A DNA stretch of 64,000 nucleotides from Aromatoleum toluclasticum ATCC 700605 (GTDB lineage: Bacteria > Pseudomonadota > Gammaproteobacteria > Burkholderiales > Rhodocyclaceae), in the NCBI RefSeq assembly GCF_000378245.1, contig NZ_KB899499.1, positions 171,640-235,639 on the forward strand, written 5' to 3'. Position numbers and translations under genes: made by a program. The notes below the pieces were generated by a model, which saw nothing but the letters and a program-made list of their open reading frames with translations, was not told where the DNA came from and did no database searches. Every line of letters starts with the position of its first letter. Position 1 is the stretch's first letter. Positions 29,363 to 37,650 of the stretch are shown in pieces.

Positions 29363-30436
29363 TCAGATTCCGTCGTAGAGGCGGCCGGGGTTCAAGATCC
29401 CGGCCGGATCGAAGGCCTGCTTGAGGCGTCGCTGGATCGCCATCACCGGGGCCGGGAGCGGCTGGAAGACGTCGCCCGCGCGGTCGAACCCGCGGAAGGC
29501 GGTCGCATGGCCGCCCAGCGCGGCGACACGCTCGCGGATCGTCGCCGCAGGCGCATCCGAGCGCAGCCAGCGCACTGCACCGCCCCACTCGATCAGCTGC
29601 TTGCCGGGAAGCTTCACCGGCGCGGCCGAACTCGGCAGCGACAGGCGCCACAGGACTTCGCCCGGTGCTGCCTCCGCGCAGAATCCGTCCTCCTGTTCGC
29701 GGATGCCCTGCCACAGGGCTGCGGCTGCATCGTCCGCCAGCACGTCGCCGCCCAGCTTGCGCTCAGCCGCAACCACGGCCGCCTCGGCGCCCGACAGGCG
29801 CAGGTGCAGCGCTCCGTCCGCCCAGGCCGAGGCCGAAACCGGCAGCGGCTGCCCACCCCAATCGTTGAGTCGATCGATCGCCTCCTTCTCGCCGATCGCG
29901 AAGCGCAGGGTGGTCTCCGCGACCGGGCGCGGCAGCACCTTCAGCGACACGTCCAGAATGACGCCCAGCGTTCCGAGGCTGCCCGCGATAACGCGCGACA
30001 CGTCGTAGCCGGCGACGTTCTTCATCACCTGACCGCCGAACGAGAGCACCTCGCCACGTCCGTCGAGAATGCGCACGCCGAGGACGAAGTCGCGCAGCGC
30101 CCCGGCCGTTGCACGCCGCGGGCCGGACAGTCCGGTGGCCACGCACCCGCCGACGGTCGCACCGGCACCGAAATGCGGCGGCTCGAACGCGAGCATCTGT
30201 CCGCGCCCGGCGACCAGCGCCTCGAGTTCCGCGAGCGGCGTACCCGCGCGCACCGTCGCGACCAGTTCGGTCGGCTCGTAACTGACGACGCCCGCATGAC
30301 CGCGGGTATCGAATACCTCGCCGACGGGGTTGCGTCCGTAGAAATCCTTGGTGCCGCCTCCGCGCACCTGCAGCGCCGTTCCCGCCGCCGCGGCAGCGCG
30401 CACCCGCTCGCGCCACTGTTCAGTCAAATCGCTCAT
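29363..30436 (-). CDS. glcE: Glycolate oxidase FAD-binding subunit
   Basis: A 357-residue FAD-binding PCMH-fold protein. The N-terminal domain has LQVRGGGTKDFYG, LAFEPPHFGAGATVGGCVATGLSG and GGQVMKNVAGYDVSR. It partners GlcD and GlcF in oxidation of glycolate to glyoxylate. The ATG overlaps (ATGA) with the stop of the small membrane gene upstream, so the two are translationally coupled. Confidence 0.94.
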   Translation of the reverse strand: MSDLTEQWRERVRAAAAAGTALQVRGGGTKDFYGRNPVGEVFDTRGHAGVVSYEPTELVATVRAGTPLAELEALVAGRGQMLAFEPPHFGAGATVGGCVATGLSGPRRATAGALRDFVLGVRILDGRGEVLSFGGQVMKNVAGYDVSRVIAGSLGTLGVILDVSLKVLPRPVAETTLRFAIGEKEAIDRLNDWGGQPLPVSASAWADGALHLRLSGAEAAVVAAERKLGGDVLADDAAAALWQGIREQEDGFCAEAAPGEVLWRLSLPSSAAPVKLPGKQLIEWGGAVRWLRSDAPAATIRERVAALGGHATAFRGFDRAGDVFQPLPAPVMAIQRRLKQAFDPAGILNPGRLYDGI

Positions 30437-30615
30437 TCGCTCTCCGCCTTGTTCCCTGCCTTGTCCTTGATGCTGCACGCTGCGTTCTCGCGCGTCTTCG
30501 GCACGCCCGGCTTCCGGTCGTGCCGCCCGGCGATCGCCCGCAACGCAAGCCACGAGCCGATCAGCGACATGATCGGCAGCGCCACCAGAAGAAACTGGAT
30601 CCAGCCCCGATCCAT
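30433..30615 (-). CDS. 60-residue small membrane protein inside the glc operon
   Basis: A short gene lying exactly between glcD and glcE. Its ATG shares bases with the glcD stop (TGATG) and its stop overlaps the glcE start (ATGA), which argues strongly that it is a real, translated gene. The protein has one hydrophobic helix near the N-terminus (WIQFLLVALPIMSLIGSWLAL) and then a basic, charged tail (RAIAGRHDRKPG...KDKAGNKAESE), consistent with an N-out or N-in single-pass anchor. It may tether the glycolate oxidase to the membrane; that is inference. I do not recognise a family. Confidence 0.75.
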   Translation of the reverse strand: MDRGWIQFLLVALPIMSLIGSWLALRAIAGRHDRKPGVPKTRENAACSIKDKAGNKAESE

Positions 30616-32126
30616 CAGAAACGGGGGATATCCGGATACGGGACATGCCCGTTGCTCACGCGCATGCGGCCGTACTCGGCGCAGCGGTTGAGCGTCGGAA
30701 TCGCCTTGCCCGGATTGAGCAGCCCGCCCGGATCGAATGCGCCCTTCACGCGGAAGAACATCGCCAGCTCCGGTCGCGTGAACTGGCTGCACATCTGGTT
30801 GATCTTCTCGATGCCGACGCCGTGCTCGCCGGTGATCGTGCCGCCCAGCGCGACCGACAGCTCGAGGATGTCGGCACCGAAGGCCTCCGCACGCTCGAGC
30901 TCGCCTTCCTGGTTTGCATCGAACAGGATCAGCGGATGCAGGTTGCCGTCGCCGGCATGGAACACGTTGATGCAGCGCAGGCCGTGCTTGCCTTCCATCT
31001 CCTGGATCGCCTCGAGCATCTCGCCCAGGCGCTTGCGCGGGATCGTGCCGTCCATGCAGTAGTAGTCGGGCGAAATCCGCCCCGCCGCCGGGAAGGCCGC
31101 CTTGCGGCCGGCCCAGAACTTCATGCGCTCGGCCTCGTCGCGCGACACGCGGATCTCGGTCGCGCCACTCGCCTCCAGCACCGCGCGCACGCGCTCGATC
31201 TCCTCGGCGACCTCCTCGGGCGTGCCGTCGGACTCGCACAGCAGGATCGCCTTCGCATCCAGCGGATAGCCCGCGTGGACGAACTGCTCCACCGCCGCGG
31301 TCGCGGGCTGGTCCATCATCTCGAGGCCGGCGGGGATGATGCCGGCGGCGATGATCTCGGCGACCGCCTCGCCCGCCTTGATGACATCATCGAAGGCCGC
31401 CAGCACGCACTGCGCAAGCTGAGGCTTGGGCGTCAGCTTCACGGTCACTTCGGTAACGACTGCGAGCATGCCCTCGGAGCCGATCACCAACGCCAGCAGG
31501 TCGTATCCCGGCGCATCGAGACCGTGATTGCCGATCTCGACGATCTCTCCGTCGATGGTGACACCGCGCACCCGCAGGACGTTATGCACCGTCAGACCGT
31601 ACTTCAGGCAATGCACGCCGCCCGAGTTCTCCGCGACGTTGCCGCCGATCGTGCACGCGATCTGCGACGACGGGTCCGGCGCGTAATACAGGCCATGCGG
31701 CGAAGCCGCCTCGGAGATCGCGAGATTGCGCACGCCCGGCTGCACGACCGCGGTGCGCGCATGCGGATCCAGATGCAGGATGCGGTTGAAGCGCGCCAAT
31801 GACAGCACGACGCCGAACTTGTGCGGCAGCGCGCCGCCCGACAAGCCGGTGCCCGCACCGCGCGCGACGACGGGCACGCCCATCCCGCTGCACACCTTCA
31901 ACACTGCGACGACCTGTTCCTCCGTCGTCGGCAGCGCCACCACCATCGGCATCTGCCGATACGCCGACAGACCGTCGCATTCGTACGGGCGCAGATCCTC
32001 GGCGTCGTACATCAGTGCCCCCGCAGGCAGGACCTTCGCCAACGCCTCAACCACGCGAGCCTTGTCGACGGAAGAGAAGTCCGCCTCCTGCTCGCCCAGG
32101 ACCACCGGGTCCGCTGCAATGTTCAT
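30615..32126 (-). CDS. glcD: Glycolate oxidase subunit GlcD
   Basis: A 503-residue FAD-linked oxidase with the catalytic flavin. It contains the PCMH FAD motif (ARGAGTGLSGGALP, TIGGNVAENSGGVHCLKYG), and the C-terminal FAD-oxidase domain with VFHAGDGNLHPLILFD and TGEHGVGIEKI. The ATG overlaps the stop of the regulator gene by 4 bases; the small membrane gene, glcE and glcF follow in one operon. Confidence 0.96.
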   Translation of the reverse strand: MNIAADPVVLGEQEADFSSVDKARVVEALAKVLPAGALMYDAEDLRPYECDGLSAYRQMPMVVALPTTEEQVVAVLKVCSGMGVPVVARGAGTGLSGGALPHKFGVVLSLARFNRILHLDPHARTAVVQPGVRNLAISEAASPHGLYYAPDPSSQIACTIGGNVAENSGGVHCLKYGLTVHNVLRVRGVTIDGEIVEIGNHGLDAPGYDLLALVIGSEGMLAVVTEVTVKLTPKPQLAQCVLAAFDDVIKAGEAVAEIIAAGIIPAGLEMMDQPATAAVEQFVHAGYPLDAKAILLCESDGTPEEVAEEIERVRAVLEASGATEIRVSRDEAERMKFWAGRKAAFPAAGRISPDYYCMDGTIPRKRLGEMLEAIQEMEGKHGLRCINVFHAGDGNLHPLILFDANQEGELERAEAFGADILELSVALGGTITGEHGVGIEKINQMCSQFTRPELAMFFRVKGAFDPGGLLNPGKAIPTLNRCAEYGRMRVSNGHVPYPDIPRF

Positions 32127-32944
32127 CGCCCCTCCTCCACTCCGTGCAGTACCTCATTACGCGCGTCCGGCGCGTGCTCCCTCTTCATCGCATCCAGCGC
32201 GCCCCAGCGCCGCTCGTCCAATCCGAGGCGCCGCACCGCTCCGGCGAGGTGCGCCGTGGCGGCCGCCCGCGCCGCAGCGGCGTCGCCCGCCGCAATCGCC
32301 TCGAAGATCCGCACGTGCTCGGCCTGCGAGTCGCGTGCATGGCCCGAGCGATGCCCCGCCTCGTTCCAGGTCGGCGCACGCGAATCCGAAAACTGCTGCC
32401 CCATGAACGCCTGGAAGCGCTCGATCTGCGGGTTATGCGTCGCTGCCGCGACCGCGACGTGGAAGGCGTCGTCGTCCGTATGAGCATCGGTGCCCGTCTG
32501 CAACGCGACAGCCATGCGCTCCAGCGCCGCGCGCATGCGCTCGAGCTCCTGCGGCGAGCGACGCAGGGCCGCCAGCTCGGCCGCGCCGGCCTCGACGAGG
32601 TAGCGCAGCTCGAAGATGTCCGATATCTCACGATCGGAGATGGCGCTGTCCTCCGTCCCCTCGCCATTGGCCGCCCCCCGCACCAGCCGGAAGGTCACCT
32701 GCCCGGGTCGCGCCGCCACGTAGGCGCCCGAACCCTGCCGCGTCATCACGCAGCCGTCGGCCTTCAGGCGCGAGATCGCCTCGCGGATCACCGCCCGGCT
32801 CACACCGAAGCGCTCGCACAGGACTTTCTCGGTCGGCAGCTGCGCGCCCGCCTTCAGCCCCTGCTCGCTGATCCAGGCTTCGAGCTGGCCCGCAACGACG
32901 ACGCTCAGCCGCGGCCCACGCTCCGATCCCTTAACTGCCCCCAT
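32123..32944 (-). CDS. glcC: FadR/GntR-family regulator of the glc operon (GlcC-like)
   Basis: A 273-residue regulator. The winged helix-turn-helix (about 15-80) has QLPTEKVLCERFGVSRAVIREAISRL and MTRQGSGAYVA; the FCD effector domain (about 110-250) has RYLVEAGAAELAALRR and DDAFHVAVAAATHN. It likely senses glycolate and controls the operon it heads; the matching operator lies just upstream. ATG at 32944; the frame extends to 33028 but includes the operator region. The stop overlaps glcD. Confidence 0.85.
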   Translation of the reverse strand: MGAVKGSERGPRLSVVVAGQLEAWISEQGLKAGAQLPTEKVLCERFGVSRAVIREAISRLKADGCVMTRQGSGAYVAARPGQVTFRLVRGAANGEGTEDSAISDREISDIFELRYLVEAGAAELAALRRSPQELERMRAALERMAVALQTGTDAHTDDDAFHVAVAAATHNPQIERFQAFMGQQFSDSRAPTWNEAGHRSGHARDSQAEHVRIFEAIAAGDAAAARAAATAHLAGAVRRLGLDERRWGALDAMKREHAPDARNEVLHGVEEGR

Positions 32945-32961
32945 ATGCCTGGCACCCCTAA

Positions 32962-32974
32962 GTTGTCTGACAAC
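32962..32974 (-). promoter_or_regulatory. FadR-family operator, palindrome
   Basis: GTTGTCTGACAAC is a perfect inverted repeat around a central T, 18 bases before the regulator start. Its core matches the FadR-subfamily consensus TNGTNNNACNA. It probably binds the glc regulator for autoregulation and control of glcDEF. Confidence 0.6.
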
Positions 32975-33080
32975 ATTCGAATCATAGTTCCACTTGACCC
33001 CGATGTCAGCATTGGGGAATACCCGCATCCGCCGACATGCCGGACAATACTCCCCAGCAGGCGCCTAAGTGCTGATTTCC

Positions 33081-33108
33081 TTGACTATTCGGAGCCTCGT
33101 CGTATAAA
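33081..33108 (+). promoter_or_regulatory. Sigma-70 promoter of rplU-rpmA
   Basis: TTGACT (33081-33086) and TATAAA (33103-33108) with a 16-base spacer. Transcription would start about 35 bases before the rplU ATG. Confidence 0.75.
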
Positions 33109-33149
33109 GTGCGCGATTCCTTTGCAAACCCATCAACTGGAGCAACACC

Positions 33150-33461
33150 ATGTACGCGGTGATAAAAACCGGCGGCAAGCAGTATCGCGTCGTCGCCGGC
33201 GAAAAGATCAAGGTAGAACAGATACCGGCAGACGTGGGCTCCGAAATCACCATCGACCAGGTTCTCATGGTCGGCGAGGGCGAGTCGGTCAAGATCGGCA
33301 CCCCGGTGGTTTCCGGCGCCGCAGTGAAGGCCACCGTGATTTCGCACGGCCGTCACGAGAAGATCAAGATTTTCAAGATGCGCCGCCGCAAGCACTACCA
33401 GAAGCACCAGGGCCATCGCCAGAACTACACCGAGCTTCGCATCGAAGCGATCTCGGCCTGA
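33150..33461 (+). CDS. rplU: 50S ribosomal protein L21
   Basis: A 103-residue ribosomal protein binding 23S rRNA. The N-terminus [19 protein letters not shown] and the C-terminal [19 protein letters not shown] are diagnostic. It is followed 22 bases later by rpmA under a strong promoter. Confidence 0.98.
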   Translation: MYAVIKTGGKQYRVVAGEKIKVEQIPADVGSEITIDQVLMVGEGESVKIGTPVVSGAAVKATVISHGRHEKIKIFKMRRRKHYQKHQGHRQNYTELRIEAISA

Positions 33462-33483
33462 TTAGCCAAGGAGGTAATTCGTC

Positions 33484-33747
33484 ATGGCACACAAAAAAGC
33501 TGGCGGTAGTTCCCGTAACGGCCGCGACTCGGAATCGAAACGACTGGGCGTGAAGCGCTACGGCGGCCAGTTCGTGCTCGCCGGCAACATCATCGTTCGC
33601 CAGCGCGGCACCGAATACCACCCGGGCGAAAACGTCGGCATCGGCAAGGACCACACCCTGTTCGCGCTGAAAGACGGCACCGTGCAGTTCACCGTGAAAG
33701 GCGCCCAGCGCCGCCGCACGGTCGTGATCGTGCCCGAAGCCGCCTGA
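33484..33747 (+). CDS. rpmA: 50S ribosomal protein L27
   Basis: An 87-residue protein whose N-terminal tail reaches the peptidyl-transferase centre. [19 protein letters not shown] is diagnostic. AAGGAGG provides a good ribosome site. A terminator follows. Confidence 0.98.
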   Translation: MAHKKAGGSSRNGRDSESKRLGVKRYGGQFVLAGNIIVRQRGTEYHPGENVGIGKDHTLFALKDGTVQFTVKGAQRRRTVVIVPEAA

Positions 33748-33766
33748 GTTCCGGCGTCAAGGTTCG

Positions 33767-35042
<1,276 letters not shown>

Positions 35043-35046
35043 TCCC

Positions 35047-35069
35047 GAATCCGGCCTCGCGCCGGATAC
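35047..35069 (+). repeat. Hairpin between obgE and proB
   Basis: ATCCGGC / GCCGGAT inverted repeat in the obgE-proB gap. No U-tract; perhaps a weak pause or processing site. Confidence 0.4.
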
Positions 35070-35104
35070 TCCTCCCCGTTAGCCCACGCTTGCCGTCACA
35101 GATC

Positions 35105-36220
35105 ATGAGAAACAAGATCCGCAACGCGCGCCGCCTGGTGGTCAAGGTCGGCAGCGCCCTCGTCACCAATAACGGCGCCGGCCTCGACAAGGCCACGATG
35201 GCGGACTGGGCCCGCCAGTTCGCCATCTTGCGCGACGCCGGCAAGCAGGTCCTGCTGGTGTCCTCGGGCTCCATTGCGGCCGGCATTCAACGCCTGGGCT
35301 GGGCGAAGCGCCCGCATGAGATGCACAAGCTGCAGGCCGCCGCCGCGGTCGGGCAGATGGGCCTCGTGGAAGCCTACGAGGACGCCTTCTCGCGCCACGG
35401 CATCCGCACCGCGCAAATCCTGCTCACTCACGACGACCTGGCCGACCGCAAGCGCTACCTCAATGCGCGCTCGACCCTGACGACGCTGCTCGAGCTCGGG
35501 GTCGTGCCGATCATCAACGAAAACGACACCATCGTCACCGACGAGATCAAGTTCGGCGACAACGACACCTTGGGCGCACTGGTCGCGAACCTGATCGAAG
35601 CCGACGCACTGATCATCCTCACTGACCAGAAGGGCCTCTACACGGCCGATCCGCGTCGGGATCCGGCGGCGACGCTGGTGTCTGAAGGACGCGCCGAGGA
35701 TCGCGCCTATGAAGCGATGGCGGGCGGCGCGGGCTCCGGCATCAGCAAGGGCGGCATGATCACGAAGATCCGCGCGGCCCAGCGCGCGGCCCGCAGCGGC
35801 GCGCACACCTGCATCGCGAACGGTCACGAAACCGACGCCCTGGTACGTCTCGGCCAGGGCGAGGCGCTGGGAACCCTGCTGTACGCCACCAGCTCGCCGC
35901 TACAGGCGCGCAAGCAGTGGCTCGCCGACCACCTGCAACTCGCCGGCGACCTCGTCATCGACGACGGCGCCGTGTCGGCACTGCGCGGTGGCCGCAGCCT
36001 GCTGCCGGTCGGCGTGATCGAGGTGCGCGGCGACTTCGAGCGCGGCTCGGCGGTCGCCTGCCGCACATTGTCGGGAGAGGAAATCGGCCGCGGGCTGGTC
36101 AATTACAGCAGCACCGAATGCCGCCGCGTGGCGCGCAGACCGAGCAGCGAGATCGAGTCATTGCTCGGTTACATCGACGAGCCGGAGCTGATCCATCGCG
36201 ACAACATGGTGTTGCGCTAA
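35105..36220 (+). CDS. proB: Glutamate 5-kinase
   Basis: A 371-residue enzyme of the first step of proline synthesis. The amino-acid-kinase domain ([34 protein letters not shown]...FGDND, GGMITKI) is followed by a C-terminal PUA domain (about 280-360). The ATG at 35105 is preferred over a TTG at 35090. No proA is adjacent. The end overlaps the convergent pseudopilin gene by 4 bases. Confidence 0.96.
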   Translation: MRNKIRNARRLVVKVGSALVTNNGAGLDKATMADWARQFAILRDAGKQVLLVSSGSIAAGIQRLGWAKRPHEMHKLQAAAAVGQMGLVEAYEDAFSRHGIRTAQILLTHDDLADRKRYLNARSTLTTLLELGVVPIINENDTIVTDEIKFGDNDTLGALVANLIEADALIILTDQKGLYTADPRRDPAATLVSEGRAEDRAYEAMAGGAGSGISKGGMITKIRAAQRAARSGAHTCIANGHETDALVRLGQGEALGTLLYATSSPLQARKQWLADHLQLAGDLVIDDGAVSALRGGRSLLPVGVIEVRGDFERGSAVACRTLSGEEIGRGLVNYSSTECRRVARRPSSEIESLLGYIDEPELIHRDNMVLR

Positions 36221-36762
36221 TCCGCTGACGCCGGTGCGGCTGCACCGCCCCCCGCGCTTGCGCCTGTCACGGGGGCCACACCGGACGCTGTCCCCGCCGC
36301 CGTGCCGCCGCCCGCCTCGATCGGCCTGAAAACCCACTCGGCATAGCTCTTGGCCTCGCCGGCAGGCCCGCCCAACTCCTTCGGCAGGCCGTGCTGCCTG
36401 ATCGGCACACCCTGAGCCAGGCTGTAGACTCCTGCGATTCGTCCGCCCGCCTTTTCGAGCCCCCAGACGGGCTGCCCCGTGAATGGATCGCGGTAGATCC
36501 GGCGCAGGTGCCGGACCAGCACCGGACCACGCCGGTCCTCGACGAGCTGCTGCAGGCTCTCCGGCAAACTGTGATCCGCGCCGGCCTTCACATAGCTCGA
36601 CAGCCCACGCGAGAACTCCACTCCGATCAACAGCAGTTCCGCCTCGCGGTCGCGCTGCGCCGCCTGGTGCCACACCAGTCCGGTCTGGGCCACCAGCAGG
36701 CCGAGCCCCGCGATGATGAACAGCACCAGCAGGTAGGTGTAACCGCGCTGGCGGCCCCGCAT
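36217..36762 (-). CDS. Atypical pseudopilin-like protein
   Basis: A 181-residue protein with a type-IV-pilin-like N-terminal helix but a divergent processing site: [19 protein letters not shown] lacks the Glu5 of normal pseudopilins. After the helix it has the common pattern [19 protein letters not shown] and a [11 protein letters not shown] block. The last 40 residues are Ala/Gly-rich. It is the last gene of the secretion operon. Proteins of this kind are annotated in many betaproteobacteria only as type II secretion proteins; role unproven. Confidence 0.72.
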   Translation of the reverse strand: MRGRQRGYTYLLVLFIIAGLGLLVAQTGLVWHQAAQRDREAELLLIGVEFSRGLSSYVKAGADHSLPESLQQLVEDRRGPVLVRHLRRIYRDPFTGQPVWGLEKAGGRIAGVYSLAQGVPIRQHGLPKELGGPAGEAKSYAEWVFRPIEAGGGTAAGTASGVAPVTGASAGGGAAAPASAD

Positions 36763-36766
36763 GTTC

Positions 36767-37150
36767 TCACCACTCTGCAAAGCGCGTCCCGTCCTTTGCC
36801 GTGCCGTCGGCCCCGCTGTGCAGGTCCCACACGCCAGCCTCGTCCTCACCCCGAGGCGGCACGAGCAACCACGAATCGCTGCGCTCCGTGAGCGGATCGA
36901 CGGGAAGCTTGCGCAGGTATTGCTTCGTCACAAGAGTATCGAGATCGGGTGGCCATTTGCCGATGTCCGAATGGTAGCGGTCGATCGCATCGCGCACGAC
37001 GGACAGCGTCTGCCGCAGGGACGCCTCGCGGCTACGGTCCAGGTGTTCGAAATAGCGCGGCGCCGCAATCGACATCAATGTGGCGATGATGGCCAGCACC
37101 ACCAGCAGCTCGATGAGCGTGAATCCGGCCGCTGCCTTTCCGATCTTCAT
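36767..37150 (-). CDS. GspG-like pseudopilin (second copy)
   Basis: A 127-residue pseudopilin. The class III leader ends AAG-FTLIEL, with Glu5, followed by a hydrophobic helix VVLAIIATLMSIAAP. The C-terminal GspG-like region is VWDLHSGADGTAKDGTRFAEW-like, the place where major pseudopilins bind calcium. The leader MKIGKAAAG is short and basic. Two GspG-like genes are adjacent, so one could be a minor or alternative subunit. Confidence 0.85.
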   Translation of the reverse strand: MKIGKAAAGFTLIELLVVLAIIATLMSIAAPRYFEHLDRSREASLRQTLSVVRDAIDRYHSDIGKWPPDLDTLVTKQYLRKLPVDPLTERSDSWLLVPPRGEDEAGVWDLHSGADGTAKDGTRFAEW

Positions 37151-37175
37151 GCTGCAGCCACCCTTTACGCCGCCC

Positions 37176-37643
37176 CTACCATTCACGATAGGGCACGCCA
37201 TTGAGTCCGCTACGGGTCGATTTTGAATAGACGTCATACACGTCCTTGCCCTCGGCCGGCTCGTCGGGCGGGCTCGCATAACTGCGCAGCCCCCACGTCT
37301 CCGCGGGAGGCACCGTCGGATCGGGATAAAAAGGATCCCGCGGCAAACGACGCAGAAAGTAGATGCGCTTGCCTGCGGGATTGCTGACGTCCGGAACGCC
37401 CTTCACGAGGGAAGCCAGATCGGGCGGATAACCCGACGCGTCGACACGCTGCTCGATCCGTTCCTCGACGTAAGCCTCCCTGTATGCGTCCAGTCCCGCG
37501 CGAATCTGACGCAGGGCGATGCGCAGCTCGGATTCCCGCTCGCGCTGCGCGGCGAGTTCCGCAAGCGGCATCGCCCCGGCCGCGAGGATTCCGATGATGG
37601 CCACCGTCACGACCAGCTCGATCAGGGTGAATCCGCGCGCCAC
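37176..37643 (-). CDS. gspG: GspG-like pseudopilin
   Basis: A 155-residue major-pseudopilin-like protein. GTG start at 37643 with GAGGACAA upstream, giving a minimal leader VARG before FTLIELVVTVAIIGIL. The central region has a YPP-type motif (GYPPDLASLVKG) and the C-terminus ends DVYSKSTRSGLNGVPYREW, resembling the GspG Ca2+ loop. It starts 7 bases past the secretin stop. Confidence 0.85.
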   Translation of the reverse strand: MARGFTLIELVVTVAIIGILAAGAMPLAELAAQRERESELRIALRQIRAGLDAYREAYVEERIEQRVDASGYPPDLASLVKGVPDVSNPAGKRIYFLRRLPRDPFYPDPTVPPAETWGLRSYASPPDEPAEGKDVYDVYSKSTRSGLNGVPYREW

Positions 37644-37650
37644 CTTGTCC

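Noticed and set aside
29361..29714. Extension of glcF upstream of 29360
   Set aside because: It covers the end of glcE, which is in a different frame with a clear FAD domain; the Fe-S domain starts at 29360.
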